A stretch of DNA of 64,000 bases, taken from Salvelinus alpinus (lineage: Eukaryota; Chordata; Actinopteri; Salmoniformes; Salmonidae). Location: NCBI RefSeq assembly GCF_045679555.1, contig NC_092094.1, positions 30,354,052 through 30,418,051 of the forward strand, in the 5' to 3' direction. The notes below the pieces were generated by a model. That model did not search any database. It saw only the letters and a list, made by a program, of their open reading frames with translations, and was not told the DNA's origin. A program made the position numbers and the translations under genes. Shown piece by piece: positions 52,501-63,049 of this stretch; positions within the stretch are counted from its first letter, which is position 1, and each line of letters starts with the position of its first letter.

Positions 52501-52960
52501 GTATGATTGGTATTGGTGTGTGTCATGTAACTAAACTAAGATTGGGCCGTTAAACTGTGCTTGTCTGTTCCAGGCGAACGATGCATACCTGCAGATGGCC
52601 ATTGGTAATGCCCCCTGGCCCATCGGGGTGACCATGGTGGGCATCCACGCCCGTACGGGGCGAGAGAAGATCTTCTCCAAACACGTGGCCCACGTCCTCA
52701 ACGACGAGACCCAGAGAAAATACATCCAGGTTAGGACCTCCGTGTTAACCTCTGAATATAACTTGGATCAAAGATGACCCCTAACCTCTGTGTTAACCCA
52801 AATAGAGTAGCATAAGTAAGATAGCTGACTGCTCAGCCTTCTTGTGAAAATATCTTAACGTCTGCTCTCTCTTCAACAGGGACTGAAAAGGTTGATGACT
52901 ATCTGCCAAAAACACTTCTCCACAGACCCCTCAAAGTGTGTGGAGTACAATGCCCTGTAG
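38355..52960 (+). CDS. prpf18: Pre-mRNA-splicing factor 18 (spliced, 10 coding exons, 343 aa)
   Basis: PRPF18 is a U5-associated splicing factor needed for the second step of pre-mRNA splicing in the nucleus. Coding exons: 38355-38420, 38830-38907, 50962-51066, 51166-51279, 51519-51668, 51871-51939, 52152-52292, 52376-52447, 52574-52729, 52880-52960. All are in phase 0 and total 1032 nt with stop, giving 343 aa (the human protein is 342). It starts [20 protein letters not shown]. The PRP4/SFM-like segment [20 protein letters not shown] lies at about residue 76-95, and the Prp18 helical domain follows (e.g. [20 protein letters not shown]). The end is KCVEYNAL. Intron 2 is 12 kb and filled with hAT, pogo, Tc1 and SINE insertions. 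Confidence 0.97.
39441..40117 (-). mobile_element. Pogo/Tigger-like element, longer copy (677 bp)
   Basis: The same termini as 20151-20574 (CAGTAATCCCTCG / CGAGGGATCACTG), flanked by TA (39439-39440 and 40118-40119). The middle retains about 300 bp of former coding DNA on the minus strand. Confidence 0.88.
39585..39950 (-). pseudogene. Probable pogo/Tigger transposase C-terminal remnant
   Basis: A minus-strand frame contains [40 protein letters not shown] and [16 protein letters not shown]. The late position, basic stretch and 'ITMFF' tail resemble C-termini of Tigger-type transposases, where similar S/T-x-x-x-FF tails occur. The N-terminal and catalytic parts are deleted. Confidence 0.5.
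40120..41684 (+). mobile_element. Tc1-like element, full length with damaged transposase
   Basis: Termini CACTGCTCAAAAAAATAAAG with the inverse at the right end, TA flanks (40118-40119, shared with the pogo element, and 41685-41686); 1565 bp. It is the complete form of the family whose inverted duplicate lies at 26240-27801. Confidence 0.95.
40417..41410 (+). pseudogene. Broken Tc1 transposase
   Basis: The expected start MRRSL is followed at once by TAA (a C-to-T change relative to the copy at 27504). The helix-turn-helix region [20 protein letters not shown] is intact to about 40730. A frameshift there moves the first catalytic block (FTDESRF) to another frame, and a stop at about 41048 precedes MQDNARPH and NPIEHIWD. 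Confidence 0.88.
41976..42390. repeat. Palindromic MITE inside the hAT element
   Basis: Inverted halves: 'ataaggtctgtgtttcgtgt' against 'tgcacgaaacagacctta', and outer 'gcgagtcataattccc' against 'gttataacgcgtc' (imperfect). It is related to the MITE at about 50222-50885. Confidence 0.5.
42862..43054 (+). mobile_element. tRNA-derived SINE (plus strand)
   Basis: The head has 'cagtgttagagcattgga' (box A-like) and 'ggttgcaagattggatcc' (decayed box B). The body has 'gctgacaaggttaaaaatct', and the tail is gcctagttaaataaagatta. It matches the SINE at 4378-4590. Confidence 0.72.
43326..43784 (-). mobile_element. 5S-rRNA-derived SINE (OS-SINE1/SINE3 type)
   Basis: On the minus strand the head reads gaagctaagcagggttgatc then ctggatgggagaccag, which is the internal-promoter part of 5S rRNA. 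The body follows, with 'caatgacctgga'-type sequence on the plus strand, and the tail is ctggtaaagtatttatttat. A 5S-headed SINE is known from salmon and trout (OS-SINE1). It is not a 5S gene because the 5S part is partial and diverged. Confidence 0.85.
43785..45469. other. prpf18 intron 2, nothing recognised
   Basis: Non-coding. It has a pyrimidine-rich stretch at about 44310-44460 and a TTTT-rich segment at about 45180-45400; no exon or clear element was found. Confidence 0.4.
45839..46084 (-). pseudogene. hAT transposase C-terminal part
   Basis: Contains [20 protein letters not shown], then [20 protein letters not shown] (dimerisation-region remnant) and the acidic end [10 protein letters not shown] with stop at 45839. 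It is cut off from the rest by the Tc1 insertion. Confidence 0.8.
46085..47705 (+). mobile_element. Tc1-like element, Sleeping Beauty-type, second copy
   Basis: It starts CAGTTGAAGTCGGAAGTTTA after TA at 46083-46084 and ends with the inverse at about 47705, where the final bases and TA are altered. Inner direct repeats are visible near 46283. It lies in the same orientation as the copy at 10039-11634. Confidence 0.93.
46473..47303 (+). pseudogene. Sleeping Beauty-type transposase ending at the third catalytic codon
   Basis: Open from [20 protein letters not shown] through WSDETK and [10 protein letters not shown] to SPDLKPI, where the Glu codon of the DDE triad (GAA) is TAA at 47301-47303. 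The rest ([18 protein letters not shown] and onward) continues in frame, with another stop near 47434. It encodes a nearly complete protein lacking the last catalytic residue. Confidence 0.9.
47706..49068 (-). pseudogene. hAT (DUF659/BED type) transposase, N-terminal and central parts
   Basis: It starts [20 protein letters not shown] (a BED-like zinc-finger start) near 49068. Then come [19 protein letters not shown] (DUF659-like, about 48690), [15 protein letters not shown] and [14 protein letters not shown] (about 48430-48510), [12 protein letters not shown] (about 48250) and [17 protein letters not shown]. Several stops and frameshifts break it. Confidence 0.85.
49706..50221. other. prpf18 intron 2, nothing recognised
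   Basis: Non-coding. A short inverted repeat 'aataagcccaatgcg/gggcttattttgga' is present near 50060-50095. Confidence 0.4.
50222..50885. repeat. Long-TIR MITE in prpf18 intron 2
   Basis: Inverted ends: 'gtcataatacttataaaacc' near 50230, with 'gggaaatggttccaatcatt' inside, against 'atgagtcataataaccagcg' inverted from about 50880. About 650 bp, non-coding, ending only about 80 bp before prpf18 exon 3. Confidence 0.55.
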
Positions 52961-53910
52961 TACACTGACCGTCTACACCTGTGGTCACCAAGCCTTGTCT
53001 TAAAGTCATGGGGTGCGCAGGCTTTTGTTCCAACCTAGTGCTACAGCACCTAATTCAATTGACTATGGTCTTGATGATCATAAAATATGTTGAATCAGGT
53101 GGGCTAGTGTTAGGTTGGAAGGAAAGCATGCCTGTATACTTTGTAGTCTTACAGTATCAGGATTGGTATCCACTGTTTGGTTACACATCTGTGGAAGTCA
53201 CAACAGCTGAGGAAGTCTCTGTACTTCTGTCTACATACCTGTCAATGGAGATCCAGCTGTTCATGTATATTTGGAGGCTCACTTTTTGCCACTGTTTACT
53301 GTTTTGGGTAGCTTTTTTTTTAGGGTGTACAGGTTAATATTTTCCTTGTTACTCAAATGAACGAACACGCCGTGTAAATATCCCTTCTAAGATGAGTCTT
53401 TCTCCAGTGTGCTAGTTCTATATCTTTGTAAGAATGGCCATGATGTGTAAGTTTTATTATGCAAAGCTTTGAAAAAAGAAGCTTTAAATTCAAGAATGAG
53501 AAAACAGCAGTTGAAACCTGTCAAAGTATACATCTTTACCTGTGTGAATGGTAAACTATGTTCTTATTAATGCAATACATCTAAATTCAGGGGGTGTTTG
53601 GTGTCAGTCACTTTTCATTCCTTTATTAAGAAGTAATATTATTTAGAGAATACATTTTGATGGAACTTTTAGATAACTGCAAATGTTCCCTAGCTCTATA
53701 ATTTCGCAATGCACAAGATCATTAAATGAGAAGCGCCATTTTAAACGAAGGGCAAATTTCGCTATACGGCTGTGAAATGATTAATCTATAAACTCCAGAG
53801 GCCAACAGCAGAGCCAATGTTTATTATACACTTGTCTGTCTACAGACCAATGCATTGCTGCAGATCTTTACATGCTGACCAGACACTGCGTGAATGTTGC
53901 AAAATAAATT
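52961..53910 (+). promoter_or_regulatory. prpf18 3' UTR with embedded palindromic MITE
   Basis: The presumed 3' UTR follows the stop at 52960. At 52993-53135 it contains a palindromic repeat with arms 'ttttgttccaacctagtgct' and 'ctagtgttaggttggaagga', related to the copy in cpt1 intron 14. A possible AATAAA lies near 53904. The UTR end is not certain. Confidence 0.5.
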
Positions 53911-54827
53911 TACACATATTAACAAAAGTTGCTCATGCACGTCTGCATGGCCAGGCGCTAAAATGTAATTTGGTTCCATTTGTGAAGCTCAATGCACTGC
54001 AAATCCTGCCTCTCCCATCTCATTTGTTTTTAGGAGCATATACCCATGTGATTGAAAGATTAATTGAGGTTCACACTCCAGTCAGTTGTGGTAATGCACC
54101 TGTAAAGTTGGTTGCCAACTGCTATATAATGTCCAAAGAAGAAAAAACCTGAAGGAGGAGAGATTACGAGAAACAAATTTGGTTGACCGTTAATCTGTGG
54201 ATTAATTGTAGGAGTAAAGGACCTTGGGCATTTCAGGTAAAATAACAACCCAAATGTATATCCCAGGGTAAATTAGCTAACAGCAGCTAGCTAAATTGCC
54301 ATACATGTTTAATGTTTTTTGACCTGTCCCCAAATTAATATAGTTGGTTCAGAGTTCGTTTTGATATTTCAACCTGCATGTCCTGATCGCATCTGGTGTG
54401 GGTGGACAAAATCAACATGTTAGACCTTTGCGCCACTCGCCAGCAAATGTTAAAAAATATGTTTAAAAAAGACATTCTGACCTTCAAACTTCAATAGCTC
54501 GCAAACGATTTGAGCTACATACCTCAGGTTAGAGATTCTATGAAAAAAAAAAAAAAAAAAGATGTGCAACGTTGAACAGGTCTTGACACATTACGACCCG
54601 AGTTTCATACATCGCAATGGTGTAGGCAGCCTAGCGCACCGTCAATGCAACTAGTTGGGGGCCGTCAAAGTGCATGATCACAATATTCAAATGTAAATAC
54701 CACTTCAACCGCTTGATTTAGCAACCTCATTTCAATTGTCCAGTATTCCTAACATGGAGAGAAATGTTGCACACCCTTGGGTTTTCGCATAAAATTATTA
54801 ATTTTATACATTCATGTATGTGTACCT
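53911..54827. other. Intergenic, nothing recognised
   Basis: Non-coding. A 19-nt A-run at about 54541-54560 may be the tail of an old retroposed fragment. Confidence 0.4.
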
Positions 54828-56019
54828 GTCAAAAGTTTGGACACACCTACTCATTCAAGGGTTTTTCTTTATTTTTACTATTTTCTACATTGTAGAATAA
54901 TAGTGAAGACATTCAAAATATGAAAAACACATATGGAATGAGCGCTACAGGGAGACAGGACGGACAGCTGATCGTCCTCGCAGTGGCAGACCACGTGTAT
55001 CAACACCTGCACAGGATCGGTAAATCCGAACATCACACCTGCGGGACAGGTACAGGATGGCAACAACAACTGCCCGAGTTACACCAGGAACACACAATCC
55101 CTCCATCAGTGCTCAGAATGTCCCCAATAGGCTGAGAGAGGCTGGACTGAGGGCTTGTTGTAAGGCAGGTCCTCGTAAGACATCACCGGCAACAACATTG
55201 CCTATGGGCAGAAACCCGCCGTCGCTGGACCAGACAGGACTGTCAAAAAGTGTTTTTCACTGATAAGTCACGGTTTTGTCTCACCAGGGGTGATGGTCGG
55301 ATTCGCGTTTATCGTCGAAGGAATGAGCGTTACACCGTAGCCAGTACTCTGGAGCGGGATCGATTTGGAGGGTCTGGGGCGATGTGTCACAGCATCATCG
55401 GACCGAGCTTGTTTTGTCATTGCAGGCAATCTCAATGCTGTGCGTTGAGACATCCTCTTCCCTCAAGTGGTACCCTTCCTGCAGGCTCATCCTGACATGA
55501 CCCTCCAGCATGACAATGCCACCAGCCATACTGCTCGTTCTGTGCGTGATTTCCTTCAAGACAGGAATGTCAGTGTTCTGCCATGGCCAGCGAAGAGCCC
55601 GGATCTCAATCCCATTGAGCACGTCTGGGACCTGTTGGATCAGAGGGTGAGGGCTAGGGCCATTCCCCCCAGAAATGTCCGGGAACTTGCAGGTGTCTTG
55701 GTGGAAGAGTGGGGTAACATCTCACAGCAAGAACTGGTAAATCTGGTGCAGTCCATGGGGAGCAGATGCAATGCAGTACTTAATGCAACTGGTGGCCACA
55801 CCAGATACTGACTGTTACTTTTGATTTTGACCCCCCCACCCCTTTGTTCAGGGACACATTTTTCCATTTCTGTTAGTCACATGTCTGTAGAACTTGTTCA
55901 GTTTATGTCTCAGTTGTTGAATCTTGTTATGTTCATACAAATATTTACACATGTTAAGTTTGCTGAAAATAAACGCAGTTGACAGTGAGAGGACGTTTCT
56001 TTTTTTTGCTGAGTTTATA
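54828..56019 (+). mobile_element. Chimeric Tc1-like element
   Basis: The left end ('gtcaaaagtttggacacacc', about 54828-54945) belongs to one Tc1 family. From about 54950 the sequence belongs to another, whose right end reads gaggacgtttcttttttttg then ctgagtttata. The transposase of the second family is present in pieces. The right end abuts the next Tc1 element. Confidence 0.7.
54945..55811 (+). pseudogene. Broken Tc1 transposase (second family)
   Basis: Pieces in several frames: GRPRVSTPAQDR, ARVTPGTHNPSISAQNVPNR, FTDKSRFCLTRGDGRIRVYR (first block, DE changed to DK), LQHDNATSHTARSVRDFLQD (second Asp) and [20 protein letters not shown] (Glu), ending GGHTRY with stop at 55811. The C-terminal third is open from 55467. 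Confidence 0.88.
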
Positions 56020-56021
56020 TA

Positions 56022-57630
56022 CAGTGGGGAGAACAAGTTTTTGATACACTGCCGATTTTGCAGGTTTTCCTACTTACAAAGCATGTAGAGGTCTGTAATT
56101 TTTTATCATAGGTACACTTCAACTGTGAGAGACGGAATCTAAAACAAAAATCCAGAAAATCACATTGTATGATTTTTAAGTAATTAATTTGCATTTTATT
56201 GCATGACATAAGTATTTGATACATCAGAAAAGCAGAACTTAATATTTGGTACAGAAACCTTTGTTTGCAATTACAGAGATCATATGTTTCCTGTAGTTCT
56301 TGACCAGGTTTGCACACACTGCAGCAGGGATTTTGGCCGACTCCTCCATACAGACCTTCTCCAGATCCTTCAGGTTTCGGGGCTGTCGCTGGGCAATACG
56401 GACTTTCAGCTCCCTCCAAAGATTTTCTATTGGGTTCAGGCCTGGAGACTGGCTAGGCCACTCCAGGATCTTGAGATGCTTCTTACGGAGCCACTCCTTA
56501 GTTGCCTTGGCTGTGTGTTTCGGGTCGTTGTCATGCTGGAAGACCCAGCCACAACCCATCTTCAATGCTCTTACTGAGGGAAGGAGGTTGTTGGCCAAGA
56601 TCTCGCGATACATGGCCCCATCCATCCTCCCCTCAATACAGTGCAGTCGTCCTGTCCCCTTTGCAGAAAAGCATCCCCAAAGAATGATGTTTCCACCTCC
56701 ATGCTTCACGGTTGGGATGTTGTTCTTGGGGTTGTACTCATCCTTCTTCATCCAAACACGGCGAGTGCAGTTTAGACCAAAAAGCTCTATTTTTGTCTCA
56801 TCAGACCACATGACCTTCTCCCATTCCTCCTCTGGATCATCCAGATGGTCATTGGCAAACTTCAGACGGGCCTGGACATGCTTTGGCTTGAGCAGGGGGA
56901 CCATGACGGCGTAGTGCGGCTGTTTTAATCCATGACGGCGTAGTGTGTTACTAATGGTTTTCTTTGAGACTGTGGTCCCAGCTCTCTTCAGGTCATTGAC
57001 CAGGTCCTGCCGTGTAGTTCTGGGCTGATCCCTCACCTTCCTCATGATCATTGATGCCCCACGAGGTGAGATCTTGCATGGAGCCCCAGACCAAGGGTGG
57101 TTGACGGTCATCTTAAACTTCTTCCATTTTCTAATAATTGGGCCAACAGTTGTTGCCTTCTCACCAAGCTGCTTGCCTATTGTCCTGTAGCCCATCCCAG
57201 CCTTGTGCAAGTCTACAATTTTATCCCTGATGTCCTTACACAGCTCTCTGGTCTTGGCCATTGTGGAGAGGTTGGAGTCTGTTTGATTGAGTGTGTGGAC
57301 AGGTTTCTTTTATACAGGTAAAGAGTTCAAACAGGTCCAGTTAATACAGGTAATGAGTGGAGAACAGGAGGGCTTCTTAAAGAAAAACTAACAGGTCTGT
57401 GAGAGCTGGAATTCTTACTGGTTGGTAGGTGATCAAATACTTATGTCATGCAATAAAATGAAAATGAATTACTTAAAAATCATACAATGTGATTTTCTGG
57501 ATTTTTGTTTTAGGTTCCGTCTCTCACAGTTGAAGTGTACCTATGATAAAAAATTACAGACCTCTACATGCTTTGTAAGTAGAAAAACCTGCAAAATCGG
57601 CAGTGTATCAAATACTTGTTCTCCCCACTG
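56022..57630 (-). mobile_element. Tc1-like element with intact transposase, second copy
   Basis: Termini CAGTGGGGAGAACAAGT, TA flanks (56020-56021 and 57631-57632), 1609 bp. Same family as 27808-29414 in opposite orientation. Confidence 0.95.
56239..57261 (-). CDS. Tc1-like transposase, open frame with a local rearrangement (340 aa)
   Basis: It starts [20 protein letters not shown] and ends FCTKY, 340 aa like the copy at 28176-29198. The triad is present: [22 protein letters not shown] with DD34E spacing. Residues about 113-121 differ sharply ([13 protein letters not shown] against [12 protein letters not shown]). The DNA there shows 'catgacggcgtagtg' twice (about 56903 and 56932), as if copied from nearby, and the length stays in frame. 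SPGLNPIE replaces the usual SPDLNPIE. Activity is doubtful. Confidence 0.9.
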   Translation of the reverse strand: MAKTRELCKDIRDKIVDLHKAGMGYRTIGKQLGEKATTVGPIIRKWKKFKMTVNHPWSGAPCKISPRGASMIMRKVRDQPRTTRQDLVNDLKRAGTTVSKKTISNTLRRHGLKQPHYAVMVPLLKPKHVQARLKFANDHLDDPEEEWEKVMWSDETKIELFGLNCTRRVWMKKDEYNPKNNIPTVKHGGGNIILWGCFSAKGTGRLHCIEGRMDGAMYREILANNLLPSVRALKMGCGWVFQHDNDPKHTAKATKEWLRKKHLKILEWPSQSPGLNPIENLWRELKVRIAQRQPRNLKDLEKVCMEESAKIPAAVCANLVKNYRKHMISVIANKGFCTKY

Positions 57631-57818
57631 TATATACAGATATACAAGGTGCCATATAGGAAAATAGTCCATAGATCTCAGTCTGAGTTGAAGTGTTCAG
57701 GTGTTCAACTTCCAAAAATGTCAAGAATTTGACGTCCAAAAATGTATGACTATGACATCAAAGAATGTAAGAGTACGACATCAACGAATCAGAGGTGCAC
57801 GTGATTCAGAGATGGAGC

Positions 57819-57820
<2 letters not shown>

Positions 57821-57855
<35 letters not shown>
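57821..57855. repeat. (TG)n microsatellite
   Basis: About 17 TG units at the 3' end of the Pao coding remnant. Confidence 0.95.
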
Positions 57856-57856
<1 letters not shown>

Positions 57857-57859
57857 ACC

Positions 57860-58900
57860 GTCGCCTCAAGGAGCAGACAGAGTTTATTGATAGGTCTCTG
57901 TAAGATATTGGTCTTGGTCTTAACCATGACGCTCCGGACAAAAACTTTGGCCCCTGGTAAAGCCTCCACCACACGCCCCATTAGCCAAGAGTTCCTTGGG
58001 GCGGTGTCATCGACGATGACCACAAGGTCACCAGGACCGAAGTTTCTCTTAGTTTTGTTCCACTTGTTCCGCTCCTGCATAAGTGGAAGATACTCCCTGA
58101 TCCATCTCTTCCAGAAGAGGTCAGTGATATATTGTACTTGCTTCCATCTCCTTCGTGAGTATTCTCTGGAATAGTCCTGGTGGCAGGATTGGCTTTGCTT
58201 TCAGATGAAGCAGATGGTTTGGAGTCAGGGGTTCTAGATCATTAGGGTCATTTGCTACAGTTGTGATTGGTCCGTCGTTCATAATCGCCTCAACTTCAAA
58301 CAAGGCTGTCTGCAAAGCCTCATCATCCAGTACTTGCTCTTTAAGGACGGAATAGAGGATTTTTTCACCAGTCGGATCAACCTCTCCCATACCCCCCCAT
58401 TGTGGGCTCCAGAGGGAGGGTTGAATGACCATGCCACTCCTTCCTTCAGTAATTCATTTTGAATCTTGTTGTGATCCAGCTCTTTCAGAGCTTCTCCTAG
58501 CTCTCTGTGTGTTCCAACAAAGTTGGTGCCATTGTCTGTTCTGATACTTGTTATTGGGCCCCTTCGACAGATGAACCTGCGCAGGGCATTAATGCAGGAA
58601 TCAGTATCCAGATAACTAGCAACTTCTAGATGGACAGCTCGACTCACAAGGCAAGTAAAGATCACACCATACCGCTTTCACATGAACGCGGCCTCGCTTC
58701 ACCTCTATGGGGCCGAAGTAATCTATGCCCACATGGGTGAAAGGCGGAAAATCAGGTGACACCCGATCTTATGGAAGGTCGGCCATCTTCTGTTCTCCAG
58801 CTCTAGCTTGCATCCGCCTGCAAAAGACACAGCTCTTAAGGATCTTCCTTGCTAAGGAGTTGGCACAGGGTATCCAATATCGCTGGCGAAGTCTAGAAAG
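57860..58900 (-). pseudogene. BEL/Pao integrase remnant
   Basis: From the high-coordinate side: CVFCRRMQARAG (zinc-binding part, about 58800), a GIDYFGP block (first Asp), RTDNGTNFVGTHRELGEAL (second Asp, about 58520) and GAHNGGVWERLIRLVKK (Glu, about 58390). [18 protein letters not shown] then leads to the C-terminal part with [20 protein letters not shown] (about 57990-58030). Frameshifts lie near 58290 and 58120. Confidence 0.88.
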
Positions 58901-59394
58901 CATGTGACCTCTCACAGAGTGGCCAACCTGCTCATGGATGTGGAGTAAGATCAGTCAGGAGATGTAGGAGTCTTTGGGCAGGATCATAGGATTCTTTAGT
59001 TCCGTAGGCATAGCAGCTTTGCTTAACCTTCCTCCCACTCTCAGAATGCCATTGTCAATAATTGGATCAAGCTTACAGATTGAGCCGCTTCTCTTGGCAC
59101 ATTGTTTTCCTTTCACAACTAGTGAAATTTCTTGTTTAAAGTACTGTCGTTGCTCAAATCGAATGATGACCTTTTCTGCTTCATCTAGGTCATCTACAGA
59201 CAGACTTTATTTTCCAAACGTCAGTTTGAACTTGTCAATTTGTTCCTTCAGTGAGTTTGTCAGACTCTGATCTGATCCTGGATCAGTTTGTGTGAGAACT
59301 TTCCTTTTCTGGCTTAACTGTAGAAGAAGTCTCTTCAGTTTCAGCATCTAGGCAACTGCTTTCTTCAAGCTGTTCCATGTTGAATAGTACTCAA

Positions 59395-60766
59395 TCAGTT
59401 TGCTGGTCGGACTCTTTTCTTCCACACATGTACAATGACGTCTTTTCTCACCTCTGGATCATCCGGAGGGATGGAGTCAAGCTCCTCGGGGACTTTCGGC
59501 CATTGTGTTTCTGTTTTCTCCAGGAATTTTGGTCCTTTGCGCCATCTCTTTGAGTTCAGGAAAATTTCAACATGTAATCCTCTTGAGGCATCATCGGCTG
59601 GGTTGTGTTTGGAGTTCAAATACCTCCACTGTTTTGCTTTCGATAGGTCACGGATCATAGCAACCCTATTAGCCACAAAGGTATGGAATCTCTTGGTATC
59701 GTTGCGGATGTATTTTAGCACAGACTGGCTGTCTGTCCAGAAAGTTGACTCAAGTTCAATCTGGAGCTCCAACCTTAACATCCTGTACACTCGCACTGCC
59801 AATATTGCTGCAGCAAGTTCCAGTCTGGGGATCTTCATCTGCTTGAGTGGCGTCACCCTTGATTTCCCCAGTATGAATGTGATGTGGACCTTTTCCATAC
59901 CGTTTGTGAACCTAAAGGTAGCTTGCCGTGCCATAACCTTGTTCACTTGCATCACCGAAGTGATGCAGCTGTGCGGTGTTGACTTGACCAAAGTTCTCAG
60001 GAATCATACACCTGTCTATTTGGAATCTGGAGGGCCGGTCCAGCTCTGAGAGCCATCTCTTCCATGAAATAGAGTGTTCTTCAGGGATGACTTCGTCCCA
60101 TCCACACTTTAGCTTGCAGAGCACTTGAAGAATTTGCTTTGCCTTCAATACGAATGGGGCGAGGAAACCTAATGGATCATAAATAGAGCTGACAGTTGAG
60201 AGAATACCTCTTCTTGTAAGGGGTCTGTTCTTGACAGTGACTCGGGAAGGTAAACGCATCACTTTCAATGTTCCATCGGATTCCAAGTGCTCTTTCAACA
60301 GGCAGCTTTTCTCTGTCCAGGTCCAGTTATTTTATCTGCTTAGCTTTGTGTTCATCAGGGATAGAAGCCAGCACAGTGCGGCTGTTGCTGACCCACTTGG
60401 TCAATTTGAATCCACCCTGAGAGCACACATCCCTGAGTTTTTTTGTGAGAGCTATGGCTTGTTCTTCTGTGGCCACTGACTTGAGGCAGTCATCAACATA
60501 GAAGTTGGACTTGACTGTTTGAATCACCTCTTCATCGTACCTCTCACAGTTGTCTTCTGCAGTGCAGAGTTTAAACAACTTGGAGAGGATATAGCACTGA
60601 AAAGATGTACCGTCATTCTGTACTCCTCCAATCTTTTGTTAGTATCACCGTCCGGCCACCATAGGAATCGCAGGAAGTCTAAGTAATCTTCATGGACACG
60701 TACTTGATGGAACATTCCTTCGATGTCTGCCATCATGGCAATGTGCTCTTGCCGAAATCTTAGCAA
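59395..60766 (-). pseudogene. BEL/Pao reverse transcriptase (second part) and RNase H remnant
   Basis: [19 protein letters not shown] (first RT Asp, about 60720), [13 protein letters not shown], then SNFYVDDCLKSVATEEQA (YVDD active site, about 60510) and [20 protein letters not shown] (about 60180). The RNase H side has FGDASEQGYG, IPRLELAAAILAVRV, FWTDSQSVLKYI and SKHNPADDASRG. Several frame breaks. Confidence 0.88.
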
Positions 60767-60819
60767 GACTCCTATAAGCGTGTTTGCCAGGTCAGGGCCT
60801 TGAAGGAGTTCACTGTTAA

Positions 60820-62638
60820 CTTCTTGGAACTATAGGGGGTGCTGTTCCGCATTAGCATATTTGGGTCTCCAAATTAAAATGCCTCGTGCTAAATTCTTGA
60901 TCGTACAATATGCATATTATTGTTATTATTGGATAGAAAACACTTTCTAGTTTCTATAGCCGTTGGAATTTTGTCTCTGAGTGGTACAGAACAATATCTA
61001 CAGCACTTTTCATGACAGGGGTCAGATTTCAGAAATTTTTACCCCTGATCTGGAGTCTGTTTTTAAGGCGACAGTGAATGCTATGAAGAAACCGACACTG
61101 CCTACGTCTTCCTCTGGGTGTCTGTACGTCATCACGTTTTGAATGGAGTCTATTGCACAATCACAGCCACTATAAAACAAGAAAACGTAGAAGTACCGCT
61201 CTCTTCCTGCATGCGTCGTGCGCAAAATGGACATCAGACCTGCCTCCTTCCAAATCGTTGTTTAGAGAGTGATATTTCTCCGGTCATGTTTTTAGTCGTT
61301 ATAGTTGTTAAAAACATCATAATGTAGTTAATTTGAACCGTTTTATAGCAATTTATATCCGTTTAGTGCGATTTTGAGGAATTTCTTTGTTGTGCACTCT
61401 GAAACTTTGGACACGTTTTGGGGTCCCGTTCGATCGTTAGTGGATATTTCGAAGGACAGAGGACATCTATCGACCAAAAGAAGATTACAACATAGAAAGG
61501 ATACATTGCCCAAGAATCTGATGGAAGAACAGCTCAAAGTAAGCAATATTTAATATGATAAATCGTTGTTCTGTCGAAATATTTTAAACGCATATTTCGC
61601 CATTTTGTTTGTTATCGCGTCACTTGGCGAACCCTGTATTGAAAAGTAAGGATAATTTAAAAAATGTAAGTCAGCGGTTGCATTAAGAACTAATTTGTCT
61701 TTCGATTCCTGTCAACCCTGTATTTTTTAGTCAAGTATATGATTAGCTTTCGATTAAACTAAATCACTCTGAAAGCTGACGTCCCTCATTTTGATGCTTG
61801 AGTTGCTACTATTTTCATTGTATAACCACGGTTTTGTATGGCTAAATATGCACATTTTCGAACAAACTGTATATGTATGTTGTAAAATGATGTTACAGGA
61901 GTGTCATCGGAAGAATTCTGAGAAGGTTAGTGAAAAAATTAATATATTTTGGCGGTGATTACGTTATAGCGCTCTTTGGCTGGAATCGATGCTCTGGTAA
62001 CGTTTTCACATGTGGTATGCTAACTTATCGATTTATTGTGTTTTCGCTGTAAAACGCTTAGAAAATCTGAAATATTGTCTGGAATCACAAGATCTGGGTC
62101 TTTCCATTGCTATGCTTTGTCTATTCTTATGAAATGTTTTATTAAGAGTAAATTGGTCATACACGTTGCTCTCTATAGTAATTCTAGTCGTCTTGTGATG
62201 GTCGGTGCAATTGTAAACTGTGATTTCTACCTGAAATATGCACTTTTTTCTAACAAAACCTATCCTATACCATAAATATGTTATCAGACTGTCATCTGAT
62301 GAGGTTTTTTATTGGTTATTGGCTATCAATATCTTAGTTTAGCCGAATTGGTGATAGCACCTGAAGTAGTAAGAAACTGATGGAGTTAGAAAAGTGGTGT
62401 ATTTTGCTAACGTGTTTAGCTAATAGATTTACATATTTTGTCTTCCCTGTAAAACATTTTAAAAATCTGAAATGGTGGCTTTATTCACAAGATCTGTATC
62501 TTTCATCTGGTGTCTTGGACTTGTGATTGAATGATATTTAGATGCTACTATCTACTTGTGAAGCTATGCTAGCTATGCTAATCAGTGTGTGGGGGGGTGG
62601 GGGGTGATCCCGGACCCGGGGTAGAGGCTCGTTAGAGG
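60820..62638. mobile_element. TTAA-flanked (piggyBac-like) non-autonomous element in the Pao RT
   Basis: Flanked by TTAA on both sides (60816-60819 and 62639-62642). Removing the element and one TTAA makes the surrounding Pao reading frame continuous. Short, imperfect terminal similarity (cttcttgg against inverted cctctaac). No transposase found in 1819 bp. TTAA targeting points to piggyBac. Confidence 0.65.
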
Positions 62639-62642
62639 TTAA

Positions 62643-63045
62643 GAGATGTACCTTCATAGGAGGATGAACAGTCAAACACCACTCGTATTGTTCCTTTGCG
62701 CTTATGGTGAACGCCATGGTGTGGTATGTACCATACCTTGCCTTTCTCTCTGAGGAGCTGTTCTTGTGGTACCTTCTCGGCGTAACCTTTTGTTATCATC
62801 TCTTCCCTGAAGCCTTTGTACTCTGCAGCGTAACCTTTGTCCTTCTTGAACTTCCTGATAATATTTAGAGCCCGCTGCTTTGCCATGTCACGATTGTTTG
62901 GCAGGACTACATCTTTGTTGCGAAAGGGCAACGGTAAGTAGTAGTGGCGGTCTTTGAGGGTTATGGAGCTTGATACTATCTCAATAAACTTACGATCCTC
63001 AGCTGACATCACCTTTTTCTTCATACTCCCTCTCAGGGAAGTCAT
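62643..63045 (-). pseudogene. BEL/Pao reverse transcriptase N-terminal part
   Basis: Contains EDRKFIEIVSSSITLKDRHY, LPLPFRNKDVVLPNNRDMAK, EKGKVWYIPHHGVHHKRKGT and IRVVFDCSSSYEGTSLN, the region leading into the palm domain, cut at the TTAA insertion. Confidence 0.85.
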
Positions 63046-63049
63046 GGTT

